Below, in pieces: positions 1 to 6,474 of a stretch of 13,892 nucleotides of DNA. This stretch comes from Vulcanimicrobiota bacterium (lineage in GTDB: Bacteria; Vulcanimicrobiota; Vulcanimicrobiia; Vulcanimicrobiales; Vulcanimicrobiaceae): positions 1 to 13,892 of the forward strand of contig JAFAMK010000034.1 in assembly GCA_019233415.1 (NCBI GenBank), written 5' to 3'. How positions within the stretch are numbered: the first letter of the stretch is position 1; the number at the start of each line of letters is the position of its first letter. The notes below the pieces were generated by a model. That model ran no database searches, was not told where the DNA came from, and worked only from the letters and a program-made list of their open reading frames with translations. The position numbers and the translations under genes were made by a program.

Positions 1-269
1 GTCGGGCTACCGGAGATGATCGTCGCCTTGTTCGTCGGTGGGTTGACGAACGCGCCGCCGGGCGGGATGTGCGGCGGGACGTTGGTGGCGGTGCTGCCGA
101 GCGTCGCAGCGGGAAGGCCGTTGATGAAGACGTTGCTGCTGCAGCCGCCATCGATCATCCCGACGAATGGAAGCGGAACGGGTACCGGCGGGACCGGCCC
201 CGGCGGCTGGATGATGTGTGTGTCGAGCGCCATGATCTGGTCGCCGAGCTTCGCCGCGGGCGCTCCCAT
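1..269 (-). CDS. PAAR-type spike-tip protein, partial (C-terminus beyond the window)
   Basis: Reading leftwards from ATG 269, the visible 89 residues begin MGAPAAKLGDQIMALDTHI, followed by a Pro-rich stretch (PPGPVPPVPVPLPF), then GMIDGGCSSNVFINGLPAATLGS in substance and TNVPPHIPPGG. Small-residue turns, 'VFINGLPAA' and 'HIPPGG' are typical of PAAR proteins, which form the conical tip on the VgrG/spike of contractile injection systems. The 'GDQIMALDTHI' and 'PPHIPPGG' style resembles versions encoded in eCIS (phage-tail-like particle) clusters rather than classical type VI ones; that is from memory of the family. The second half, which normally repeats an 'FINGKPAARMGD'-like segment, lies left of base 1. 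The start is chosen at 269 because the family begins right at MG.PAA; there is no clear Shine-Dalgarno. The gene diverges from the small gene at 322. Confidence 0.8.
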   Translation of the reverse strand, partial: MGAPAAKLGDQIMALDTHIIQPPGPVPPVPVPLPFVGMIDGGCSSNVFINGLPAATLGSTATNVPPHIPPGGAFVNPPTNKATIISGSP

Positions 270-305
270 GGGCGCTGACTTGGCGCGCGGCCGCGGCGCT
301 CCTAC

Positions 306-314
306 TGCTATACT
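306..314 (+). promoter_or_regulatory. Extended -10 promoter, leaderless start for the gene at 322
   Basis: TGCTATACT matches an extended -10 element (TGnTATAAT, one mismatch). The hexamer TATACT ends at 314 and the ATG is at 322, so transcription would start at or one base before the start codon. No convincing -35 box is seen; TTGGCG at 280-285 is too far away at 23 bp. Confidence 0.55.
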
Positions 315-321
315 CGCCCCG

Positions 322-561
322 ATGACCCAAGCACAGGGACTCGCCCGCGCGCTCAACGCGCTCGCGAAAGGGCCGCAGTTCTCCTACACGAAGGCGCGCG
401 CCGCGGCACGGCAGGACACGAACGTCGACTGGACCCGCACCAAGGCGCTGAACGCGGACTTCAACGCCGAGGTGGACGGGTGCGAGTCGTTCGTCATGCG
501 CGACGGCAGCGTGTGCGAGTGGATCGCGGGACGCTACACGTTCGTCGCGCGCGGCGGCTGA
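322..561 (+). CDS. Small hypothetical protein (79 aa)
   Basis: I do not recognise the family. The protein is 79 residues, starts MTQAQGLARALNALAKG, has a basic, Ala-rich N-terminal half that looks helical and a C-terminal half reading CESFVMRDGSVCEWIAGR, with two Cys 11 residues apart and a likely beta-hairpin. It has no signal peptide or membrane segment. The open frame extends upstream to base 16, but that part is antisense to the PAAR gene; the ATG at 322 is preferred because an extended -10 box sits 7 bp in front of it. It diverges from the PAAR gene, so a link to the injection system (cargo, regulator or bystander) is possible but unproven. Its TGA directly abuts the stop codon of the convergent gene at 562. 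Confidence 0.6.
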   Translation: MTQAQGLARALNALAKGPQFSYTKARAAARQDTNVDWTRTKALNADFNAEVDGCESFVMRDGSVCEWIAGRYTFVARGG

Positions 562-897
562 TCAGAGCGGGCGGCGGAACTCCCACGGCGGCGGGCCCGG
601 CGGAAGCAGGTCGATCTGGTCCGCGGAGAACTTGCCGTCCGCGGTGATGTGACCGTAGACGCGCACGGGCATTCCGTTGCGCAGCGTCAGGCCGGTCGGG
701 TTGATCACGGTGCCGGGGTGCAGGATGATGTGCGGACCACGATCGAGCTGGAGATTCCACGGCTCCGACGAGATCACGCGGCCGACGACGCGGTGCTCGT
801 TCGCGTAGTAGCTCTTGTCGTCTTGGTCGGCCTGGGCGAGACTGGGCGCGGCGAGAGAGAGGCACGCCGCGAGAGCGAGCACGATGCTGCGTTGCAT
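562..897 (-). CDS. Small exported OB-fold-like protein (DUF5666-like)
   Basis: This 111-residue protein begins with a signal peptide (MQRSIVLALAACLSLAAPS, likely cleaved after AQA at about residue 23). The mature part is about 88 residues, with a beta-strand pattern: VVGRVISSEPWNLQL, IILHPGTVINPTGLTL, NGMPVRVYGHI, GKFSADQIDLL. That order (GRV... then a hydrophobic 'T.INP.G' strand, 'G.PVRVYG', 'ADQIDL') resembles small periplasmic OB-fold proteins such as DUF5666. The family assignment is by pattern only. The start at ATG 897 is supported by GAGGA about 7 nt upstream. It lies 20 bp downstream of the FecR/DUF6600 gene on the same strand, so the two are probably co-transcribed, and its ribosome site occupies that gap. 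It ends head-to-head with the gene at 322-561, with no base between the stop codons. Confidence 0.75.
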   Translation of the reverse strand: MQRSIVLALAACLSLAAPSLAQADQDDKSYYANEHRVVGRVISSEPWNLQLDRGPHIILHPGTVINPTGLTLRNGMPVRVYGHITADGKFSADQIDLLPPGPPPWEFRRPL

Positions 898-917
898 GGT
901 CTTTTCCTCAGGGGCGG

Positions 918-3029
918 CTAGTGCGGATTGCCCTTGTCAGGCGGCCGCTGGTGCGGCGTAGCGCGGGGCGCGGCGCGGCCGGCGCTGCTCGCCGCCCGGC
1001 CTCCGCCGCCGCCACCCGCCGGCGGCGAGTAGTGCGGCGCGGAGTAGGAGCGCTGCGGCGGGCTGTACGAGCGCTGCGGCGGTGGGTTGTACGCGCGCGG
1101 CGGGGTGTAGGTCTGCGCGGGCATACGACGCTGCTGCGGCTGGCTGTACGACGGCGCGGACGCACGCGGTGCGCTGTACGTGTCCGACGGTGCACGGCGC
1201 GGCGCGGAGTACGTGTCGGTCGGCAGGGTGCGGCCAGCGCCGTAGGTGCGCGTCGCGGCGCCGGGGTTGGCGTTGCCGAACCGCGACCACGCGTCGTTCG
1301 CCGGCACCGTGCGCGCTGCGCGCGCGGTGGTCGTCGGCTCGCGCCCGGGCATTCCGGTCGTCGGGCGGACTGCGCCGGTCATCGGCGTGCCGCGGCTGGT
1401 TCCGAAGCGTGACCACGGGTCGTTCGCGCTGCGGGTCGGCATCGCGTTGCTCGTTGCCGTTCCGGCGGCGTTGCGCGTCGCTGCGGGCGTTGTGTTGGCC
1501 GGCGCGGTGAACGCCGCACGATCCTGCGCGCCGGACGGCGTGAGCCGCACGTGCGTCACGGTCGCGAGCGTCGTGCGCTGCTGTTCGAACGGCGTACGCT
1601 TCGTGACGACCGCGGTGCCGGCGAAGGTGCGCTCGCCCATCGTCACCGGGCGCGCCGCGAGCTGCGGTGCGACGGCGTGGTCGGTGTAGCGCAGGTTGGC
1701 CGCCGTCGGCAGGACCGGGATCGGGCCGCGCGCGACCTGCACGCTCGTCGCGCTGCGAAGCTGCGTCGTCGTCATCACGGAATGCTGCTCGAAGTGACCG
1801 GCGACGAAGTTGCTGCGCGAGACGTACGTCGCGCCGTTCGCGAGCAGGTTGCGGTAGTGCGTGACCTGCACGCCGTTGTTCACGTTGCCGTAGTAGTTGT
1901 TCACGACCGTGGTGTTGTTGACGATCGTCGTGTTGTTGTTCCAGTGCGGTCCCCACCACGGGTGGAACGGTTCGTAGGGCGCGAGCGGGACCCAACCGAC
2001 GTTGCCGAAGCTCAAGCTGACCCCACCACCGCCGCCGAAACCGACGAAGGCGACGAGCGCGGGCTGCCAGGTCGTCACGACGACGGCCGGCCGCGGCGGG
2101 TACCAGGCCCAGCCGTACGCGGCGCTGTGGTACCAGCGGCCGTAGTGATACGGCGCCCAGCCCCACGGCTCGTAGCCGAGCCACGTCCAGCCGTAGCCGT
2201 CTTCCCAGACCCAGCGGCCGTCACGGTACGGCGCCCACGTCGACGCGACGTCGTTCGGAACCCAGACCTGGCCGTAGCCCGGATCGGAGACCCAGTGGCC
2301 GTACTGGTCGAGGTCGTCGACGCCCTGGACGCCGCGGTCGACGTACGCGTAGCTGTCGAGTGCGCGCAGCTCGCGGGTGTCGAGGTCGTTGTTGAACTGA
2401 TCGAAGTCGTCGAGCGCGACCGCGTCGGAGAAGGTGATCGACGGGTTCGACGCCGCGCCTTCCGCGACGAGCGTGCTGCCGCGCTCGAGCGTGCGGTTCC
2501 CTTGCGGCGTGATGATCGACGCGCTGCCGGAGCGGACCGTCACGAACGTCGTCCCGCTCGGGTCGACGCCGACGCGGTAGCTGCCCGCTTCGAGCGGGCG
2601 CACCGTCACGGACGGCGTGTCGACGTCGCTCGTGCCGTCGGTGCCGTGCAGCAGGCGCAGGTCGATCGTGCCTTCGGCGAGCTGGAGCTCCCGGTTCGCG
2701 CCGTCGATGTGCGTGAAGCGCATCTGGACGTTCGAACCGAGCCGCACGGCGGAGCTGCCGTCGAACTGGACCTCGGCGCGCGAGTCGTCGCCGGTCGTCA
2801 CGTAGTCGGCGCCGAGGACCGGAGCGTTGATGACGCCGGCGATCGGGGTCGTCGAGTCGCCGCGCTGAATCGCGACATTCCCGGAAAGCGAGGAGAGGCG
2901 GGCGACGCCGGCACCGCTGGTGTCGTCGCCGTCGGCGCGCGCGGCGAGCGGCGCCGAGACGCTGAGGAGGGCTGCAGCGAACGCCGCGAGCAGCGCGGCG
3001 GGTCTGCGGAGAAAGCGAGATGATTGCAT
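918..3029 (-). CDS. Exported FecR/DUF6600-type envelope protein with a Tyr/Pro-rich tail
   Basis: A 703-residue protein. Residues 1-32 form a signal peptide ending LAARADG. About 40-195 is a FecR-like beta domain (VARLSSLSGNVAIQRGD; GSSAVRLGSNVQMRF; SGSASIITPQGNRTLERGS). About 225-360 matches the DUF6600 pattern, very rich in Trp/Tyr/Gly: YGHWVSDPGYGQVWVP, STWAPYRDGRWVWEDGYGW, WGWAPYHYGRWY, then WVPLAPYEPFHPWW. An Asn-rich stretch (NNNTTIVNNTTVVNNYYGN) follows at 364-382. The tail (about 535-703) is low complexity, with two NDxWSRFG motifs (536-543, 578-585), repeated YSAPR/YSPPQR units and a poly-Gly run. Function is unknown; an extracytoplasmic surface or adhesive role is inferred. ATG 3029 is chosen over the longer frame to 3323 because it gives the signal peptide and has GGGAG about 6 nt upstream. 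It is first in a likely two-gene operon with 562-897. Confidence 0.85.
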   Translation of the reverse strand: MQSSRFLRRPAALLAAFAAALLSVSAPLAARADGDDTSGAGVARLSSLSGNVAIQRGDSTTPIAGVINAPVLGADYVTTGDDSRAEVQFDGSSAVRLGSNVQMRFTHIDGANRELQLAEGTIDLRLLHGTDGTSDVDTPSVTVRPLEAGSYRVGVDPSGTTFVTVRSGSASIITPQGNRTLERGSTLVAEGAASNPSITFSDAVALDDFDQFNNDLDTRELRALDSYAYVDRGVQGVDDLDQYGHWVSDPGYGQVWVPNDVASTWAPYRDGRWVWEDGYGWTWLGYEPWGWAPYHYGRWYHSAAYGWAWYPPRPAVVVTTWQPALVAFVGFGGGGGVSLSFGNVGWVPLAPYEPFHPWWGPHWNNNTTIVNNTTVVNNYYGNVNNGVQVTHYRNLLANGATYVSRSNFVAGHFEQHSVMTTTQLRSATSVQVARGPIPVLPTAANLRYTDHAVAPQLAARPVTMGERTFAGTAVVTKRTPFEQQRTTLATVTHVRLTPSGAQDRAAFTAPANTTPAATRNAAGTATSNAMPTRSANDPWSRFGTSRGTPMTGAVRPTTGMPGREPTTTARAARTVPANDAWSRFGNANPGAATRTYGAGRTLPTDTYSAPRRAPSDTYSAPRASAPSYSQPQQRRMPAQTYTPPRAYNPPPQRSYSPPQRSYSAPHYSPPAGGGGGGRAASSAGRAAPRATPHQRPPDKGNPH

Positions 3030-3120
3030 GAACGGCTCCCGATGCGGGGTCTTGCCGGTGTGGTGATCCGAGAACGGGGGCCGAACGCACGGAAGTTTCC
3101 AATCCCGCGCGGCTCCGCAC

Positions 3121-3128
3121 ATTTTAAT
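3121..3128. promoter_or_regulatory. AT-rich patch in a divergent promoter region
   Basis: ATTTTAAT is the only AT-rich stretch in the 193-bp gap between the divergent genes at 3029 and 3223. Read rightwards it contains TTTAAT, read leftwards TAAAAT; each matches TATAAT at five of six positions. No good -35 box is seen on either strand. Either direction, or both, could be served. Confidence 0.3.
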
Positions 3129-3222
3129 GGAACTGCCCTGGTCCGCCACCCGGGTCCGGCCGATGACCGAAAAAGACGGCGCCCCGACCGCGCACGCGGA
3201 TCGGCCGTCCAAGGAGACTGCC

Positions 3223-3792
3223 GTGGTGAACCTCCGCCTCGCCGCGCTCGTGGCCGCGCTCGCTTTGCCGAGCACGCTCGCGGCCATCCCCGCCTCCGCC
3301 GAGCCCGATCCGAACGGCGACACGACAGCCTCCGTCGTCCCGATCTCGCAGCTCGCGCCTGCCGACGAGTACTTCGGCCGCTACCAGATGAGCGTGCTCG
3401 GGATCGCCAACACGATCCGCGACGCCGGCTCGCGGATCGACGAGGGCCGCATCCCCTCGATGATCGACGGGCCGCTGTCGTTCGTCTCCGACGCGATCCA
3501 CGCATGGCAGCACGACTACCCGAACGATCCGTGGATCGCCAAGGACCTGCTCGCGCTGGAGCTGGTCTACCTCAAGGCCGGGACGCCGCAGGCGTTCGCC
3601 CTTGCGCGCAAGACCGAAGCCTGGCTCGTGCGCGACTACCCGGACGTCCCGGCCGCCGAGGACGCCCGCGTCGCGCTCGCCGACGCCGGCGGCGCCCCGC
3701 GCGGTGCGGCCGCCCCGTCGACCGGGACCGACGCCTGGACCCGCTTCGCGGCCCTGCGCGCGCCACTCCCCTCAGTCCCGACGCAGCACTGA
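3223..3792 (+). CDS. Exported helical protein of unknown function
   Basis: A 189-residue protein starting with a signal peptide (MVNLRLAALVAALALPSTLA, likely cleaved after PASA near residue 26). The mature part looks mainly helical: ADEYFGRYQMSVLGIANTI, then PLSFVSDAIHAWQHDYPNDP, DLLALELVYLKAG and ARKTEAWLVRDYPDVPAAEDA. The two 'W..DYP.(D/V)P' turns suggest tandem helical-hairpin (TPR-like) repeats, about 40 residues apart. The C-terminus is Ala/Pro-rich and holds TDAWTRF (169-175), like the NDxWSRF motifs in the divergent DUF6600 protein. The GTG at 3223 is chosen because AAGGAG (3211-3216) lies 6 nt upstream and the signal peptide starts there; the frame is open to 3127 but that extension is hydrophilic. 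No family is recognised. It converges on phaC with 7 bp between the stop codons. Confidence 0.75.
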   Translation: MVNLRLAALVAALALPSTLAAIPASAEPDPNGDTTASVVPISQLAPADEYFGRYQMSVLGIANTIRDAGSRIDEGRIPSMIDGPLSFVSDAIHAWQHDYPNDPWIAKDLLALELVYLKAGTPQAFALARKTEAWLVRDYPDVPAAEDARVALADAGGAPRGAAAPSTGTDAWTRFAALRAPLPSVPTQH

Positions 3793-3799
3793 GCGCGCG

Positions 3800-5485
3800 T
3801 CAGCAGCGCTCGAGCACGTAGCTCCCCGGTGCATCCCCGAGGGGCGCGTGCTCGGCGCTGCCGAGCTGCGACGGCGCGGGCACTTTCGCCGCCGAGCGCC
3901 GTTCGAGCCACGCGGTCCAGTCCGGCCACCACGAGCCCTCGTGCTTCGGCGCAGCGGCGAGCCACGCGTCGGGGTCGGCCGGATTGGGCGTGCCGGACTC
4001 CGTGCCCCACCAGACCGCCTTCTTCTTGCTGGGCGGGCTGATGATGCCGGCGATGTGGCCGGACGCGCCGAGCCGGAACGTGGTGTCGCCGCGGAACAGC
4101 CGCGTCATCGAATACACCGATCGCCACGGCGCGATGTGGTCTTCCGCCGTCGCGACGCAGTACGTGTCGAGGGCGACGCGGCGCAGGTCGAGCGGAACGC
4201 CGTCGATCTCCAGCACGTCCGCTTTGACGAGGTCGTTCTCGACGTACATGTGGTTGAGGTAGTACGAGTGGATCGCGCGCGGGATGCGCGTCGCGTCGTT
4301 GTTCCAGTAGAGCAGGTCGAAGGCCGGCGCGTCGCGGCCGAGCAGGTAGCGGTTGACGGCGACGCCCCAGATCAGGTCGTTCGCGCGCAGCATGTTGAAC
4401 GTGTCGGCCATCTCGCGCCCGCTGAGCACGCCCTGCTCCTGCATTCGTGCCTCGACGTGCGCCAGCGCTTCCTGCGAGACGAACGCCATGACCTCGCCGG
4501 GGTCGGCGAAGTCGACCAGCGCGGCGAAGAACGTCGCGGTGTTGACGAGCGGGTTCTGCGTGCGCGCGAGGTAGGCCAGACCACTCGCGAGCAGCGTCCC
4601 GCCGATGCAGTACCCGATCGCGTCGACGTCCGGCGTGCCGGCGATCTCCGCCGCCGCGCGCATCGCGGCGAACGCGCCGCGCTCGAGGTAGTCGGCCCAG
4701 CCGAGGTCCGCCAGCGACGCGTCGGGGTTGCGCCACGAAATCACGAACGTGTTGCGCCCGGCGTCGGTCGCGTACTTCACGAAGCTGTTCGCCGGCTGCA
4801 GGTCCAGGATGTAGAACTTGTTGATCCACGGCGGCACGATCACCAGCGGCTTCGCGAACACCTCGGCCTGCGTCGGCGCGTACTGGATCAGCTCGATCAG
4901 CTCGTTGCGAAAGACGACGGCGCCCGGCGTCGTCGCGACGTTCGTGCCGACCTCGAACGCGCTCTCGTCGACGAGCGCGGGGCGGCCGGCGCGCTCGCGC
5001 GCGTCGTCGAGCGCGTGCTGCAGGCCGCGCTGGAAGTTCGCGCCGCCGCTGCGCACCGCTTCTTCGAGCACGTCGGGGTTGAACCATGGGACGTTGGTCG
5101 GGCTCATCGCGTCGCAGAACTGCTTGGCGAAGAACTTCACGCGGCGCTTCGTCGCCGGATCGACGCCCTCGGCCTCGTCGATCGAGGCGAGGACGGCTTT
5201 GGTCGCGAGCAGATAGCCCTGCTTGAGCGCGTCGAAGTACGGGTTCGTCGTCCACGCCGCGCTGCTGAAGCGCCGGTCGCCCGGCTCGGGCTCCACGATC
5301 GGCCGCTCGTTCGGCGGGCTCGCGTCGGCGACGGCGTTCGCGTCGCGCGCCGCGACCTCGCTCAGCGACTTGGCGAGATCGGCCTGCGCTTCGAGAAGCC
5401 TGCCCGGCGTCGTCATCATCGCGCGCCAGACTTCCATCGACATGGCCCCCACGCCGAGCGGGTCGAACGGGTTGTTCGCGCTCAT
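3800..5485 (-). CDS. phaC: Class I poly(3-hydroxyalkanoate) synthase
   Basis: This 561-residue enzyme polymerises (R)-3-hydroxyacyl-CoA to polyhydroxyalkanoate on the granule surface. It has the lipase-like box GYCIGG (291-296) with the catalytic Cys293. The charge relay is Asp449 (ATAEDHIAPW) and His477 (GASGHIAG); the Asp-to-His distance equals that in the Cupriavidus enzyme as I recall it. Other class I hallmarks are NPYFDALKQGYL, VPPWINKFYILDLQPANSF, FVISWRNPD, LLYWNNDATRIP and the Trp-rich end GSWWPDWTAWL. The length is close to the usual 560-600. ATG 5485 is fixed by a very strong Shine-Dalgarno (AGGAGGTG, about 6 nt upstream); the frame stays open to 6001 but is antisense to the neighbouring hydrolase. 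No phaA, phaB, phasin or phaR is in the window. A nested inverted repeat (5497-5519) just upstream could be an operator. Confidence 0.95.
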   Translation of the reverse strand: MSANNPFDPLGVGAMSMEVWRAMMTTPGRLLEAQADLAKSLSEVAARDANAVADASPPNERPIVEPEPGDRRFSSAAWTTNPYFDALKQGYLLATKAVLASIDEAEGVDPATKRRVKFFAKQFCDAMSPTNVPWFNPDVLEEAVRSGGANFQRGLQHALDDARERAGRPALVDESAFEVGTNVATTPGAVVFRNELIELIQYAPTQAEVFAKPLVIVPPWINKFYILDLQPANSFVKYATDAGRNTFVISWRNPDASLADLGWADYLERGAFAAMRAAAEIAGTPDVDAIGYCIGGTLLASGLAYLARTQNPLVNTATFFAALVDFADPGEVMAFVSQEALAHVEARMQEQGVLSGREMADTFNMLRANDLIWGVAVNRYLLGRDAPAFDLLYWNNDATRIPRAIHSYYLNHMYVENDLVKADVLEIDGVPLDLRRVALDTYCVATAEDHIAPWRSVYSMTRLFRGDTTFRLGASGHIAGIISPPSKKKAVWWGTESGTPNPADPDAWLAAAPKHEGSWWPDWTAWLERRSAAKVPAPSQLGSAEHAPLGDAPGSYVLERC

Positions 5486-5496
5486 ACGACACCTCC

Positions 5497-5519
5497 TCCG
5501 TAGTTCTACGGATTCCGTA
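5497..5519. repeat. Nested inverted repeat in the phaC/hydrolase divergent region
   Basis: TCCGTAG (5497-5503) and CTACGGA (5506-5512) form a perfect 7-bp inverted repeat with a 2-bp centre. TACGGA (5507-5512) pairs again with TCCGTA (5514-5519) around a 1-bp centre. So three copies of TCCGTA, in alternating orientation, lie in 23 bp. Its left end overlaps the start of the phaC ribosome site. It could be the operator of an unknown regulator; as RNA it could form a small hairpin. Confidence 0.45.
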
Positions 5520-5535
5520 CGCGTTCGGCAGGCGG

Positions 5536-5541
5536 TACCCT
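5536..5541 (+). promoter_or_regulatory. Possible -10 box for a leaderless start at 5548
   Basis: TACCCT fits the TAnnnT form of -10 box, and exactly 6 bases separate it from the ATG at 5548, as with boxC. No strong -35 box or Shine-Dalgarno is seen. The match is weak on its own and rests on the shared spacing. Confidence 0.35.
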
Positions 5542-5547
5542 GGCGCC

Positions 5548-6366
5548 ATGGCTGACTGCGACGACACCGACCTCCACCCGCGCGGCGGGAGCCTGCTGCT
5601 CGGCCACGGCGTGCCGACGGAGCGCGCCGTGCTGCTGCTCCACGGGCTGACGGCGAGCCCGATGCAGTGCGCCGCGCTTGCGCACGACCTGCACGCGAAC
5701 GGCGACACGGTGCTCGTCCCGCGCCTCCCCGGCCACGGCGCGCGCGACCGGATGACGACGCGGCTGAGCGAGGTTCGCGCGCGCGAGCTGACCGACGCGG
5801 CGCGCGAGGCGCTCGGCGTCGCGCGCGGGCTCGGCACCTCCGTCCTCGTCGCCGGCTTCTCGCTCGGCGGGCTCCTGACGGCGTGGCTCGCGCAGCACGA
5901 GCACGTCGACCACGCCGTCGCGATCGCGCCGTTTCTCGGCGTCGCGGGGATTCCGCGTGCGGCGACCGCACCGCTCGTCGCGGCGCTGCGCGCGCTGCCA
6001 AATTTCTTCCTGTGGTGGGATCCGGTCCGGCGCGAGCGGCAGATGCCCGACCACGGCTACCCGCGCTTTCCGACGCGCATCATCGCCGAAGCGCTCGGAC
6101 TCGCCGGCGAACTCGCTGAACGCGCGCGCACGACGCCGCCCGCAACGCAGCGCCTGACGATCGTGACGAACGCGAGCGAAACCGGCGTCAGCAACGCCGC
6201 GGCGCGTGCGCTCGGCGACGCATGGAACGCACACGGTGCGCGCGACGTGCGCGTGCACCGCATGACCGGCTTTCCGCCCTCGCACGACGTCATCGAACCG
6301 CTCGCTCGCCGGGAGCTCGCACGCCGCGCGCAACGCATCTTGCTTCCGATCCTGCGCGAGCGATAG
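5548..6366 (+). CDS. Alpha/beta hydrolase (carboxylesterase/monoglyceride-lipase type)
   Basis: A 272-residue cytoplasmic alpha/beta hydrolase. The oxyanion-hole strand is AVLLLHGLTASPMQ (about 27-40), the following loop VPRLPGHGARD is typical of the family, the nucleophile elbow is GFSLGG with Ser105, and His246 (GFPPSHDVIEP) is the likely catalytic His. The acid is less clear: the usual 'D..V' site reads TNASETGVSN, so Glu211 may replace Asp. A cap region with FFLWWDPVRR (153-162) lies between. It resembles carboxylesterases that act on short or medium acyl esters; the substrate cannot be told. It diverges from phaC with a 62-bp gap, which allows but does not show a role in lipid or polyester turnover. 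The ATG at 5548 has only a weak ribosome site. Confidence 0.8.
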   Translation: MADCDDTDLHPRGGSLLLGHGVPTERAVLLLHGLTASPMQCAALAHDLHANGDTVLVPRLPGHGARDRMTTRLSEVRARELTDAAREALGVARGLGTSVLVAGFSLGGLLTAWLAQHEHVDHAVAIAPFLGVAGIPRAATAPLVAALRALPNFFLWWDPVRRERQMPDHGYPRFPTRIIAEALGLAGELAERARTTPPATQRLTIVTNASETGVSNAAARALGDAWNAHGARDVRVHRMTGFPPSHDVIEPLARRELARRAQRILLPILRER

Positions 6367-6383
6367 TGCGCCAGACCGCTTTT

Positions 6384-6389
6384 CATACT
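6384..6389 (+). promoter_or_regulatory. Weak -10-like site in the gap before the lipoprotein gene
   Basis: The 108-bp gap 6367-6474 holds a local T-rich patch. CATACT matches TATAAT at four of six positions and would start transcription about 80 nt before the GTG at 6475. No -35 box and no terminator hairpin after the preceding gene were seen. Confidence 0.2.
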
Positions 6390-6474
6390 TTCCTTACCTT
6401 TGGCGGTACGCTCCGCAAGGGGGGCCCTCAACGAGCACGAAACGACACGCGCCCCAGAAAGTTGGCGAGGACTC

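Noticed and set aside
1000..1250. Repetitive GC-rich stretch as a DNA repeat array or CRISPR
   Set aside because: The repeats follow the codon phase of the YSPPQR/YSAPR protein repeats and vary in length and sequence; they are a coding tail.
1551..3023. Rightward open frame of 490 codons
   Set aside because: Antisense to the FecR/DUF6600 gene; composition is Arg/Val/Asp-rich with no domain.
3030..3323. N-terminal extension of the DUF6600 protein to 3323
   Set aside because: The signal peptide and ribosome site place the start at 3029; the extension overlaps the divergent gene at 3223.
3785..3830. Terminator hairpin between the convergent ends near 3792 and 3800
   Set aside because: GC-rich with some short self-complementarity, but no clean stem and no T-run on either strand.
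3602..5503. Rightward open frame of 633 codons
   Set aside because: Antisense to phaC, which has intact catalytic residues and a strong ribosome site. The translation is Arg-rich and lacks recognisable motifs.
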